A DNA stretch of 64,000 nt, taken from the NCBI GenBank assembly GCA_963835495.1, contig CAWIFQ010000005.1, positions 558,001-622,000 on the forward strand, given 5' to 3'. Made by a program: the position numbers and the translations under genes. A model generated the notes under the pieces. That model was not told where the DNA came from and did no database searches. It saw nothing but the letters and a program-made list of their open reading frames with translations. Positions 26,734-36,150 of this stretch are shown piece after piece (position 1 is the first letter of the stretch; the number at the start of each line of letters is the position of its first letter). The DNA is from Acaudatibacter sp963835495. GTDB lineage: Bacteria; Pseudomonadota; Alphaproteobacteria; Caulobacterales; Caulobacteraceae.

Positions 26734-28129
26734 TCAGATGGCCTTGGAGTGGCGCGTGGCGTCGGCCTGGAAATACTGATCGAACACCGACGCGATCGAT
26801 CTTACGAACAGGCGCCCGCAAGCGGTGACCTCGATCTTCGTTCCGTCGCGTCGAACCAGCCCATCGTCGACGAACGCCTGCAGCCGCGCCAATTCCGGCC
26901 CGAACCTCGCCGCGCCTTGCCCGTGGCGCTGGCTCACCGCCGCCAGATCGGCCGCGAAATCGCACATCAGCCGCTCGATGATCTCGGCGCGGAGCGCATC
27001 CTCCGCGGTGACCCCCACGCCCCGCGCCACCGGCAATCGCCCCTGGCTGACGGCGGCGCGCCAGTCCAGTTCCCGCGCGTGGTTCTGCACATAGCCTTGC
27101 GGCAGGCGCCCGATCGCCGAGGCGCCGAAACCGATGAGGCTGGTCGCCGCGTCCGTCGTGTATCCCTGGAAGTTCCGATGCAGACGGCCGGCCGACTGCG
27201 CACGCGACAGTGGGTCGCTCGCCAGCGCGAAGTGATCGAGGCCGATCCGCACATAGCCTTCGGCCACCAGACGGGCCGCCGCGGTTTCGCTCTGGTCGAG
27301 CCGTTCCTCGGGCCCCGGCAGCGCCGCCTCTTCGATGAGGCGCTGGTGGGCCTTCATCCAGGGAACGTGGGCGTAGCCGAACAGCGCCAGGCGCTCCGGG
27401 CGAAGGCCGAGGATGAGATCGAGGGTGGAGAGCGTGTTCTGGGTGGTCTGGTGCGGCAGGCCGTACATCAGATCCAGATTGATCGACGCCACCCCGGCGT
27501 CGCGCAACCAGCCCACGCAGCGGCGGATATCCTCGAAACTCTCCGAACGGCCCACCGCCCGCTGCACCTCCGGCGAGAGGTTCTGGACGCCCAGGCTGGC
27601 GCGGTTCAGGCCATGCGCGGTCAGCGGCGTCGACCCAGGTCCGGGTGAGCACGGCTGGGTCCAGCTCCGCCGCCACCTCGACGTCCGGCGCCAGTCGGAA
27701 CACCTCGTGCAGCCGCGCGAAGATCGCAGCCAGCTGCGGCGGCGACAGCATGTTCGGCGTCCCGCCGCCAAGGTGGATGGCGCTGGCCGCCAAGGTCGCC
27801 GGCAGGGCTTCCCCCACCAGCCCGATTTCGCGAACCAGCAGCCCGACATAGTCGTCGATCGGCTCGCGGCGGTTCACCGCGCGCGTGTTGCAGCCGCAGT
27901 ACCAGCAGAGCCGGGCGCAGAACGGGATATGCAGATAGAGCGATACCGGACGGTCGGTCGGCGCGTCCCGCAGCCAGGCGCCGTAGGTCTCCGCAGTCAC
28001 TTCAGGGGTGAATTGGACCGCGGTTGGATAGCTCGTATAGCGCGGCGCCCGGCCGTCATACTTGGCGACCAGCGCCGATAGCCCGTCCGGGGCCAGGATC
28101 GAGGGGCTGTCGACTTCGGCGAGCTTCAT
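26734..28129 (-). CDS. hemN: Oxygen-independent coproporphyrinogen III oxidase, one frameshift as read
   Basis: HemN is a radical-SAM enzyme that makes protoporphyrinogen IX without oxygen. The first frame has MKLAEVDSPSILAPDGL, RAPRYTSYPTAVQF, the cluster motif PFCARLCWYCGC and IHLGGGTPNML. The second frame has NRASLGVQNLSPEVQRAVGR, INLDLMYGLPHQT, YGFAHVPW-like FGYAHVPWMKAHQ and GFGASAIGRLPQGYVQN. The shift near 27630 is removed by dropping one C on the coding strand, giving 464 residues. An FNR/FixK box lies 82 bp before the ATG, fitting low-oxygen induction. Confidence 0.92.
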
Positions 28130-28210
28130 CGGAACGGGGCGACCCTCTCGGCGGGTCGGACCGATCGCCTCCCCAAGGCTCCGGGCTAGGGCCTGTCGAC
28201 CCACGCGTCT

Positions 28211-28224
28211 TTGATGCGCGTCAA
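28211..28224. promoter_or_regulatory. FNR/FixK-type box upstream of hemN
   Basis: TTGATGCGCGTCAA is a perfect dyad matching the FNR/FixK consensus TTGAT-N4-ATCAA except for one inner base that keeps the symmetry. It lies 82 bp before the hemN ATG at 28129 and 62 bp after the infB stop. Regulation of hemN by low oxygen through this site is well known in alphaproteobacteria. Confidence 0.7.
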
Positions 28225-28286
28225 CTGGCCGCCGCGGACATCGTCCGTAGGCTCAGGGGATCGTCGGCGCTCGCGGCCAGCGCGGC

Positions 28287-31200
28287 CTAGAGCGAGCGCT
28301 TGACCTCTTCGAGGTTGAAGCACTCGATGAAGTCGCCGACCTTGATGTCCTGGAAGCCCTGGAAGGCCATGCCGCATTCCTGGCCGGCGGTGACTTCGTT
28401 CACCTCGTCCTTGAACCGCTTCAGGGTCTGCAGCACGCCCAGCTCCAGCACCACTACGCCCTCGCGGACGATCCGGACGCGCGAGCCCTTGCGCACGGTG
28501 CCCTCGGTCACGCGGCAGCCGGCGACCTTGCCGACCTTGGTGATGTCGAACACCTGCAGCACCTCGGCGTTGCCGAGGAAGGTTTCGCGCTGCAGCGGCG
28601 CCAGCATGCCCGAGAGCACGCCTTTGATGTCGTCCAACAGGTCGTAGATGATCGCGTAGTAGCGGATCTCGACGCCCTCGCGCTCGGCGAGGTCGCGGGC
28701 CTGGCGCGAGGCGCGGACGTTGAAGCCGAGGATCGGCGCGCCCGAGCCCTTGGCCAGCATCACGTCGCTCTCGTTGATCTGGCCGGCGCCGCTGAGGATG
28801 ATCCGCGCGCGGACCTCGTCGGTGCCGATCTTGTCGAGCGAGGTGACGATCGCCTCGGCCGAGCCCTGCACGTCGGCGCGGATCAGCAGCGGCAGCTCGC
28901 TGACCTTCTTGTCGGCCAGCTTGGCCATCATCTCGGCCAGCGAAGCCCCGGCGCCCACCGGCGCGGAGGTGCGCTCGCGCTTGACGCGGATGCGGTACTC
29001 GGTGAGCTCGCGGGCGCGGGCCTCGTCTTCCACCACGGCGAAGGCTTCGCCGGGGCCGGCGGCGCCGTCCAGGCCAAGCACCTCGACCGGGGTCGACGGC
29101 TCGGCCGCCGGCACCTGTTCGTCGCGCTCGTTGAGCAGGGCGCGCACGCGGCCCCAGCTGTCGCCGGCCACGACGATGTCGCCGCGCTTCAGCGTGCCGC
29201 GCTTGACCAGCACCGTCGCCACCGCGCCGCGGCCGCGATCGACCTTGGACTCGATGACGACGCCTTCGGCCGAGCGGTCGGGGTTGGCCTTGAGGTCCAT
29301 CACCTCGGCCTGCACCAGGATCGCCTCGATCAGGTCGTCCAGGCCCAGCTTCTGGGTGGCGGAGACCTCGATCACCTGGGTGTCGCCGCCCAGGCTCTCG
29401 GCCACGATCTCGTATTGCAGCAGCTCGTTGATCACCTTGCGCGGGTCGGCGTCCGGCTTGTCGATCTTGTTGACCGCCACGATGATCGGGGCGCCGGCCG
29501 CCTTGGCGTGCTGGATCGCTTCGATCGTCTGCGGCATCACGCCGTCGTCGGCCGCCACCACCAGCACCACGATGTCGGTGACGTTGGCGCCGCGCGCGCG
29601 CATCGCCGAGAAGGCGGCGTGGCCGGGGGTGTCGAGGAAGGTGACGCGCTGGCCGTTCTCCAGCCGCACCTGGTAGGCGCCGATGTGCTGGGTGATGCCG
29701 CCGTGTTCGCCGCCCGCCACGTCGGTGGAGCGCAGGGCGTCGAGCAGGCTGGTCTTGCCGTGGTCGACGTGGCCCATGATGGTCACCACCGGCGGGCGCG
29801 CGACCAGATGGTCGTCCACGTCCTCGTCGCCGATGAAGCCGACCTCGACGTCGCTTTCCGAGACGCGGCGCACGGTGTGGCCGAACTCGCTGGCGACCAG
29901 TTCGGCGGTGTCGCTGTCGATCACGTCGTTGATCTTCAGCATCAGCCCCTCGCGCATGAGGAACTTGATGATCTCGACGCCGCGCATGGCCATCCGGCCG
30001 GCCAGCTCCTGCACGGTGATCACGTCGGGGATCACCACCTCGCGGCCGGTCTTGGCCTGCTCGGCCTGGCCGCCCTTGCGCTTCTCGCGTTCGCGCTCGC
30101 GGGCCCGGCGGACCGAGGCGAGGGAGCGCATGCGTTCGACGGCGTCCTCGTCGTCTCCGGCCAGGGCCTGGATGGTCAGACGACCTTCGCGGCGCTTCGG
30201 CTCGCCCTTGGTGCGCGAGACGGCCTTGCTCGGCGCGGCGCCGGGCTTGCCGCGGCGGCTCTCGGCGTCCTCGTCGAAGTCCGGACGGCGGTCGAGGTTG
30301 AGGCTGCCGGGGCGCGGCGTCTGGCGCGTGGCGCGCTGGATCTCGGGACCGGCCGGGGCCGGCGCGGGACGCAGGCCGGCGCCGGCGCGCGGGCCGGCGG
30401 GCGGACGGCCGCCTTCGCGGGCGGCGGGACGCGGGTTGAGCGCCGAATAGCGGACGGTCTCGCCAGGTCGGCCGGCCGGGCGATCGCCGCCGCGGAAGCC
30501 GCCTTCGCGCGGCGGACCATCGCGGCCGCCGCCCTCGGGACGCGGTCCGCGGGGCGGATAGCCGCCGCCTTCCGGGCGCGGCCCGCGCGGGGCGAAGCGC
30601 CCGCATCGGCGCGCGGCGCGGCCGGGCGGTCGGGACGATAGGTGGTGGTGCGTTCGCGGTCGTCGCGGCGCGCGGCGCCGGGATCGTAGGTGCGGGTCTG
30701 CTGCGGGGCCGGCGCGCGCGCTTCGGTCCGCTGGGCTTCGGCGCGAGGCGCTTCCGGCTGCACGGCTTCGACATGGGGCGCGGGGGCGGGCGCCGGCTCG
30801 GCGGCCGGCTCGACCGCCGGGGCGGCGGCGACCGGCGCCGGCGCTTCGGCCTGGACTTCGGGCGGCGGCGCTTCGACCGGAGGCGCGGCGGCGACAGGCG
30901 GGGCGGCTTCCGCCGCGCGAGCCCGGGCGGCCGCGGCGGTGCGTTCCTCGGCGGCGGCGCGCTCGGCCTGCTGGCGGGCGAACTCGGCGGCGACCTTCTG
31001 GCGGCGCAGCCGCTCGTCGTCGGACAGGCGATGGGCGTCTGCCGGCTGCGATTGCGCGCTCCGCGATTGCGGACCGCGCACGTCGAACGCCGGCGGCCGC
31101 TTCTCGGACGGCGACGGCGCGGCGAGGTTCACCGGCGGCGGCGTGCCGATGCGCGGCCGCTTGGTCTCGACCACCACGGTCTTGGACCGCCCGTGGCTGA

Positions 31201-31297
31201 AGCTCTGCTTCACGGTGCCAGTGCTCACGGAGGCGCCGGTGCGCGGCTTCAGCGTCAGGGGGGCCCTACCTGGCCGGTTCTCGTTTTCGTCCGTCAT
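28287..31297 (-). CDS. infB: Translation initiation factor IF-2, one frameshift as read
   Basis: IF-2 brings initiator tRNA to the 30S subunit. The long N-terminal region (MTDENENRPGRAPLTLKPR, then Ala/Pro/Glu-rich and later Gly/Arg-rich repeats such as RPEGGG) precedes RRAREREREKRK and the GTPase core: VTIMGHVDHGKTSLLDAL (G1), FLDTPGHAAFSAMR (G3) and VAVNKIDKPDAD (G4). Domains III-IV end with NLEEVKRSL. The frame changes near 30603 inside the low-complexity arm. Restoring one C gives about 1003 residues, usual for this group. It is the last gene of the rimP-nusA-ylxR-infB operon. Confidence 0.95.
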
Positions 31298-31420
31298 GCG
31301 CTCGCTTGACTATACGCTTCAGCCAAAAACCGGCCAAAACTCACCTTAGAAAAATACCCCGCCTCGGGCCGGCCGCGACTGGCGCGCCCGTCCGGGTCGG
31401 GGGCTCCTCGCGCCAACTCT

Positions 31421-32017
31421 TCAGGGAGAGAGCGGACGGAAACCGGCCAATCGCTCGACATCGAGTGTCCAGCGCTCGGCGCCCCGCCCCGCAAGGAAGG
31501 CGGTATGTATCACATTCGGGGCGCCCAAGGCCAAACTCAATTCGGAAGAACTGAAGGTGGCCAGGAGCCGGGGCTGAGAGGGCGCGCGGCGCGCGGCGGC
31601 CAGGACTTTGCGGCGCCCGTCCTCGGCGCCGTCGCTCGCCTCGATCAGCCAGGCCGCCTTGCCCTGACCGACGACGGCCAGCACCTTCTCGAAGCCAAAG
31701 GTAAGGTCGCCGGCCTTGCGCGCAAGGCCGAGCGCGGAAAGCAGCCGCCCGTGCAGCAGCGCCTCGACCTGGTCGGCGAGGTCGCTCGGCGCGGTCAGCT
31801 TGGCCTTGGCGGCGCGGGCGAACAGGCCCTTCTTCGCCGCGGTCTGCACCGCCTCGCGGTCGGCCGCGACCCAGAGGCCCCGGCCCGGCAGTTTGCGCGC
31901 CAGGTCGGGGACGACCTTGCCCTCCGGCCCGGCGACGAAGCGGATCAGCTTCGCCTCGTCCATCACCTCGCCGGAGACGATGTCCCGGCGCTCGCGGGCG
32001 GCGGTGGCCAGGCTCAG
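31421..32017 (-). CDS. ylxR: YlxR-family RNA-binding protein with L7Ae-like C-terminus
   Basis: The product contains the YlxR/DUF448 part (RERRDIVSGEVMDEAKLIRFVAGPEG, read in two halves around the GTG-ATG at 31966-31961) and then GRGLWVAADREAVQTAAKKGLF. A second, ribosomal L7Ae/L30e-like domain follows (LLSALGLARKAGDLTFGFEKV). YlxR proteins sit between nusA and infB in most bacteria and bind RNA or the transcription machinery. The conserved N-terminus continues upstream of the first GTG. The only possible initiator is a CTG at 32017, overlapping the nusA stop as CTGA and giving 198 residues starting (M)SLATAARERRD. The conservative alternative start is 31966. Confidence 0.88.
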   Translation of the reverse strand: MSLATAARERRDIVSGEVMDEAKLIRFVAGPEGKVVPDLARKLPGRGLWVAADREAVQTAAKKGLFARAAKAKLTAPSDLADQVEALLHGRLLSALGLARKAGDLTFGFEKVLAVVGQGKAAWLIEASDGAEDGRRKVLAAARRAPSQPRLLATFSSSELSLALGAPNVIHTAFLAGRGAERWTLDVERLAGFRPLSP

Positions 32018-33678
32018 GCGTCGGCCTCCGGCGTTTCGGCCGCGGCCTCGATCGCTTCGTCCGCCTCGCCGAGGGCTTCGTCTTCCTCGACGAGCTCTTC
32101 CTCGATGTCGGCTTCCGGCTCGATCCAGCCGACGGCGACCCGCGCCCGCATGATCAGCGCTTCGGCGTCCTCGGGCGAGAGGTTGTAGTCGTCGAGGATG
32201 CCGGCTTCGCGCACCCGCTCGCCGTCCTTGCTCTCGTAGTAGCCGCGCAGGTCGTCGGGGACGAGGCCGGCCAGGTCCTCGACCGTCTTCACCTCGTTCT
32301 CGCCGAACGTGACCGCCATCGGCAGGGTGACGCCCTCGATCTCCAGCAGCCCGTCCTCGACCCCGAGTTCGCGCCGCTTGGCGTCGTATTCGGCGGCTTC
32401 CTTGTCGAGGTAGTCGCGGGCCCGAGCCTGGATTTCCTCAGCGGTGTCCTCGTCGAAGCCCTCGATCGTGGCGATCTCGTTGGGCTCGACGTAGGCGACG
32501 TCCTCCACCGTGGCGAAGCCCTCGGTCACCAGCAGCTGGGCGATCACCTCGTCGACGTCCAGGGCTTCCTGGAACAGGGTCGTGCGCTCGGCGAACTCGC
32601 GCTGGCGCCGCTCGCTGTCCTGCGCCTCGGTGATGATGTCGATCTGCCAGCCGGTCAGCTGGCTGGCGAGGCGGACGTTCTGGCCGCGCCGGCCGATGGC
32701 CAGCGACAGTTGCTCGTCCGGCACCACCACTTCGACGCGCCCGGCCTCCTCGTCCATCACCACCTTGGTGACTTCGGCCGGAGCCAGGGCGTTGACGAGG
32801 AAGGTCGCCTCATCGCCGCTCCACTGGATGATGTCGATCTTCTCGCCCTGCAGCTCGGCCACCACCGCCTGCACCCGCGAGCCGCGCATGCCGACGCAGG
32901 CGCCGACCGGGTCGATCGACGAGTCGTTGGAGACCACCGCCATCTTGGCGCGGCTGCCCGGGTCGCGCGCCACGGCGCGGATCTCGATCACGCCGTCGTA
33001 GACCTCCGGCACTTCCTGCGCGAACAGCTTGGCCATGAAGCCGCCGTGGGCTCTGGAGAGCATGATCTGCGGACCTTTGGTCTCGCGGCGGACGTCGTAG
33101 ATGTAGGACCGCACCCGGTCGCCGACCTGGAACGCCTCGCGCGGGATCGACTGGTCGCGGCGCATGATGCCTTCGCCGCGGCCGAGGTCGACGATCACGT
33201 TGCCGTACTCGACCCGCTTGGCGACGCCGTTGACGATCTCGCCGACGCGGTCCTTGAACTCCTCGTGCTGGCGTTCGCGCTCGGCCTCGCGGACCTTGCC
33301 GGTGACCACCTGGCGGGCGGTCTGGGTCTGCACTCGGCCGAACTCGAACGGCGGCAGGATCTCCTCATAGACCTTGCCGACGACCGCTTCCTTGTCGTCC
33401 TTCAGCGCGTCGGTGATGCGCTTCTGGGCGTAGTCGTTGATCTCCTCGGCGTCGTCCTCGACCACGGTGACGAAGCGGCGGATGGTGGTCTCGCCGCTCT
33501 TCTGGTCGATGGTGACGCGGATGTCGTGCTCGGCGCCGTAGCGGGTGCGGGCGGCCTTCTGGATCGCTTCCTCGATCGCCTCAATGACGATCTCCTTGTC
33601 GATCGACTTCTCGCGGGCCACCGCGTCGGCGATCTGGAGCAGCTCCTGACGGTTGGCGGAGATGCCTGTAACGCTCAT
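32014..33678 (-). CDS. nusA: Transcription termination/antitermination protein NusA
   Basis: NusA binds RNA polymerase and RNA and controls pausing, termination and antitermination. The 554 residues begin MSVTGISANRQELLQIADAV. An N-terminal polymerase-binding domain is followed by an S1 domain (VNGVAKRVEYGNVIVDLGRG), KH1 and KH2 (SNDSSIDPVGACVGMRGSR, LSLAIGRRGQNVRLASQLTG) and an acidic C-terminal repeat region (LLVTEGFATVEDVAYVEPNE). It overlaps rimP by ATGA at its start and ylxR by CTGA at its end. Confidence 0.96.
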   Translation of the reverse strand: MSVTGISANRQELLQIADAVAREKSIDKEIVIEAIEEAIQKAARTRYGAEHDIRVTIDQKSGETTIRRFVTVVEDDAEEINDYAQKRITDALKDDKEAVVGKVYEEILPPFEFGRVQTQTARQVVTGKVREAERERQHEEFKDRVGEIVNGVAKRVEYGNVIVDLGRGEGIMRRDQSIPREAFQVGDRVRSYIYDVRRETKGPQIMLSRAHGGFMAKLFAQEVPEVYDGVIEIRAVARDPGSRAKMAVVSNDSSIDPVGACVGMRGSRVQAVVAELQGEKIDIIQWSGDEATFLVNALAPAEVTKVVMDEEAGRVEVVVPDEQLSLAIGRRGQNVRLASQLTGWQIDIITEAQDSERRQREFAERTTLFQEALDVDEVIAQLLVTEGFATVEDVAYVEPNEIATIEGFDEDTAEEIQARARDYLDKEAAEYDAKRRELGVEDGLLEIEGVTLPMAVTFGENEVKTVEDLAGLVPDDLRGYYESKDGERVREAGILDDYNLSPEDAEALIMRARVAVGWIEPEADIEEELVEEDEALGEADEAIEAAAETPEADA

Positions 33679-34220
33679 GGGGTTTCTTCCTCTTGGTTCT
33701 CTTGTGCGAGGCGGGCGGCTCTGGCCTCCGCGCCGCGCTTCAACAGTTGATCGGTGATGACCAGCTTGGCGTCGCTGATCCAGGCGTAGGGGATGAGGGT
33801 GGTTTCGGTCTCGCCGTCGAGGTCGACGGCGACGTCGGTTCCCTCGACCCCGGCCAGCACGCCCTTGAACCGCTTGCGGTTCTCGGCGAGGCGGTCGAGT
33901 TCGATGCGCGCCTCGTAGCCGGCGTAGGTCTCGAAATCCTTCAGTCGGGTCAGCGGCCGATCGATCCCCGGGCTGGAAACCTCCAGCGAATACTCGCCCT
34001 TGATCGGGTCCGCGGCGTCCAGCACCTCGGAGACCGCACGGGCGAGCGTGGTGCAGTCCTGCACCAGCATGGTCCCGTCGTCGCGTTCGGCCATGATCTG
34101 CAGGGTGCGGCGGTGATCGCCGCCCATCAGCCGCAGCCGCACGATCTCGTAGCCGGCCGCCTCGGCGACAGGCGCCAGCAGCTCCAGCAAGCTCAGATCT
34201 TCGGCGGTCTTCCCGCGCAA
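33675..34220 (-). CDS. rimP: Ribosome maturation factor RimP
   Basis: RimP helps 30S assembly around S12. The sequence has LELLAPVAEAAGYEIVRLRL, SLEVSSPGIDRPLTRLKDFE and a C-terminal SH3-like part with DVAVDLDGETETTLIPYAWISDAKLV. The start chosen is the TTG at 34220, which has GGAAGG six bases upstream and yields LRGKTAEDLSLLE, matching where the family begins. Earlier in-frame codons would place a terminator-like hairpin inside the gene. It overlaps nusA by ATGA. Confidence 0.92.
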   Translation of the reverse strand: MRGKTAEDLSLLELLAPVAEAAGYEIVRLRLMGGDHRRTLQIMAERDDGTMLVQDCTTLARAVSEVLDAADPIKGEYSLEVSSPGIDRPLTRLKDFETYAGYEARIELDRLAENRKRFKGVLAGVEGTDVAVDLDGETETTLIPYAWISDAKLVITDQLLKRGAEARAARLAQENQEEETP

Positions 34221-34239
34221 GCTCGGCCTTCCGATCAAC

Positions 34240-34273
34240 AAAAAAGCGGCCGGGCCTTTCGGACCCGCCGCTC
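34240..34273 (-). terminator. Intrinsic terminator/attenuator just before rimP-nusA
   Basis: On the minus strand a GC-rich stem (arms at 34261-34273 and 34246-34256) closes on a GAAA loop and is followed by six T residues (plus-strand A at 34240-34245). Only 20 bases separate the T-run from the rimP start, too few for a separate promoter. The operon promoter must therefore lie upstream, and the hairpin works as a leader attenuator or partial terminator. Confidence 0.7.
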
Positions 34274-34371
34274 GTAGATGCCATCCAGCACCAACGGACG
34301 ATGTTGCAGGGAATATAGGACTTCGGTGGGAGGATGTCACGCGCCGTCGCAGCCTGCGCGCGAATGTCCGA

Positions 34372-35187
34372 TCAGCGCGGCTTTCGGCCGAAGGTGTAGC
34401 CCCAGGCCATGGTCTCGTGGAACGTCTGCGACTCCGCGGGGTCGCGCAGGGCGGCGCGCAGCTCCGACTCGAACGCCGCGAAGTCGCCGCCGAGCGCCTT
34501 CGTGGAGCACACCGAGGTCGATTGCAGGTAGCCCGTGATCTCCTCGAAGGTCCAATCGCGCGGTTCGTGGAACGCGTGCTCCGTCACGTCGACGAACCCG
34601 GCCCGTTGCAGCACCCGCGCCTGGCTGCCTGGACCCACCTCGACGCCCTCGCGGGCGACGCCCCAGCCGCCAGGGAAGATCTTGGCCATCCAGCGGTGGG
34701 CGACCTCGGCCACAGCCATCTGCCAGCTCTCCTGGCCGTCGAGGAGGCCCTGGGCGCCCAGCGTCGCGAGACATCCGCCGGGCTTCAACCAGCCCAGCGC
34801 CTGCCGGGCGATCAGCGCCTGGTCCAGCCGGTGGAACGCCTCGCCGATGGTGATCAGGTCGAACATGTCCGGCGGCGCGGCCAAGTCCTCGGCTCGGCCG
34901 ACGAACCAGCTGACGTTTTGGAGGCCGCGCGCCGCGGCCGCTTGCTTGCCGACCTCGATCATCTCGGGTTCCAGGTCGAGCGCCCAGACGGTCTGGAAGC
35001 GCGCCGCCAGGTCCAGGGCCAGCCGCCCTGGGCCAGAGGCCAGGTCCAGCAAGGCGCCGCCGGGCGCGCTGGCGGCGCGTGCGAGCAGATCGTCCAGCAA
35101 CGGCTTCGGATAGGGCGGCCGGTAGCGGGCGTAGGCGGCCGCCGCGCCCGCGAACGCACCGGGAAGCAGGTTTGCCGGCGTGCTCAT
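34372..35187 (-). CDS. Class I SAM-dependent methyltransferase
   Basis: The 271 residues begin MSTPANLLPGAFAGAAAAYARYRPPYP, followed by the SAM-binding motif LLDLASGPGRLALDLA, then WALDLEPEMIEVGKQAA and DLITIGEAFHRLDQ. This layout is that of UbiE/COQ5-like small-molecule methyltransferases with the RYRPxYP N-terminus. The acceptor is unknown. The ATG at 35187 directly follows GGGAGG. It lies between a GNAT gene and the rimP leader, all on the same strand. Confidence 0.85.
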   Translation of the reverse strand: MSTPANLLPGAFAGAAAAYARYRPPYPKPLLDDLLARAASAPGGALLDLASGPGRLALDLAARFQTVWALDLEPEMIEVGKQAAAARGLQNVSWFVGRAEDLAAPPDMFDLITIGEAFHRLDQALIARQALGWLKPGGCLATLGAQGLLDGQESWQMAVAEVAHRWMAKIFPGGWGVAREGVEVGPGSQARVLQRAGFVDVTEHAFHEPRDWTFEEITGYLQSTSVCSTKALGGDFAAFESELRAALRDPAESQTFHETMAWGYTFGRKPR

Positions 35188-35198
35188 CCTCCCGCGTC

Positions 35199-35736
35199 TC
35201 AGGCCAGCCACACCATCCAGCGCGAGGCCACCGACTCGCCACGCGCCTTGCACGGCAGCGGCTCGACCACGCCTGTGTAGAGGAAGCCGGCGCGGATCAG
35301 CGCCGCGCCGGAGGCCGGGTTGTCGTGGAAGTGGCAGGCGATCACGCAGCGCCGGCCCCAGCCGTCCCTGGCCCACGGCATGATCGCCGCCAGCATCTCG
35401 GTGGCGACGCCCAGGCTCCAGAACGGCTGGCCGAGCCAGTAACCGAGCTCCGGCCCTGGCGTCTCATGCGGGTAGAAGCCCACGCAGCCCACCGGGCCCT
35501 CGCCCACCAGGTCGATGGCGAAATGGATCTCGCGGTCGGGGTCGGCGTCCGACGCGCGGCGGATGAAGCGCTCCGCATCGGCCAGCGTGTAGGGATAGGG
35601 CATGCCGCCGGTCATCTTGACGACGTCGAAGTCGTTGGCGAGCTTGGCCAGGCGCGGGGCGTCGGCCGGCTGCAGCGGCCGCAACGAGAGCCGCTGCGGT
35701 CTGCAACGCAGGGTGCGCGGCCAGTTGGTCCAACAT
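35199..35736 (-). CDS. GNAT family N-acetyltransferase (RimJ/RimL-like), one frameshift as read
   Basis: The ATG at 35736 has GGAGG five bases upstream and encodes MLDQLAAHPALQT, then the frame shifts near 35700 into QRLSLRPLQPADAPRLAKLAN. The rest shows FAIDLVGEGPVGCVGFYPHE, LGYWLGQPFWSLGVATEMLAAIM and NPASGAALIRAGFLYTGV, a RimJ-type acetyltransferase. Dropping one C on the coding strand (ACG read as ACCG) restores 178 residues. It follows rpmA by 124 bp and may be read from the ribosomal-protein promoter. Confidence 0.82.
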
Positions 35737-35859
35737 CGGCGCCTCCATGCGGAAGGACGCGCGCAGCAAAAAGGCGGGGGCCCGGCGCTCCGGACATCCC
35801 GCCTCGTTGCAACGCGTCCGGATCGCTATCTGCGCGATCCGGTGACTGGTCGGATCGCT

Positions 35860-36123
35860 CTACTTCGCCTCGCTCGGCGCTACGTTCACATAGGTGCGGT
35901 CGTTGCGCTTGGTGAGGAACTTCACGTGGCCGGCCGCCTTGGCGAACAGGGTGTGGTCTCGGCCCATGCCGACATTCTCGCCCGGCCAGAACTTGGCGCC
36001 GCGCTGGCGCACCAGGATGTTGCCGGCGAGCACGGCTTCGCCGCCGAACTTCTTCACGCCCAGCCGCTGGCCGGCGGAATCGCGGCCGTTGCGCGAAGAG
36101 CCGCCTGATTTCTTGTGCGCCAT
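35860..36123 (-). CDS. rpmA: 50S ribosomal protein L27
   Basis: The 87-residue product reads MAHKKSGGSSRNGRDSAGQR, then GVKKFGGEAVLAGNILVRQRG and GMGRDHTLFAKAAGHVKF, unmistakable L27, whose N-terminus reaches the peptidyl-transferase centre. The mature N-terminus AHKK needs no leader cleavage. It is 27 bp downstream of rplU in the usual rplU-rpmA pair. Confidence 0.97.
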   Translation of the reverse strand: MAHKKSGGSSRNGRDSAGQRLGVKKFGGEAVLAGNILVRQRGAKFWPGENVGMGRDHTLFAKAAGHVKFLTKRNDRTYVNVAPSEAK

Positions 36124-36150
36124 CTAAACTCTCCTCGAACTTCGCCGGCC

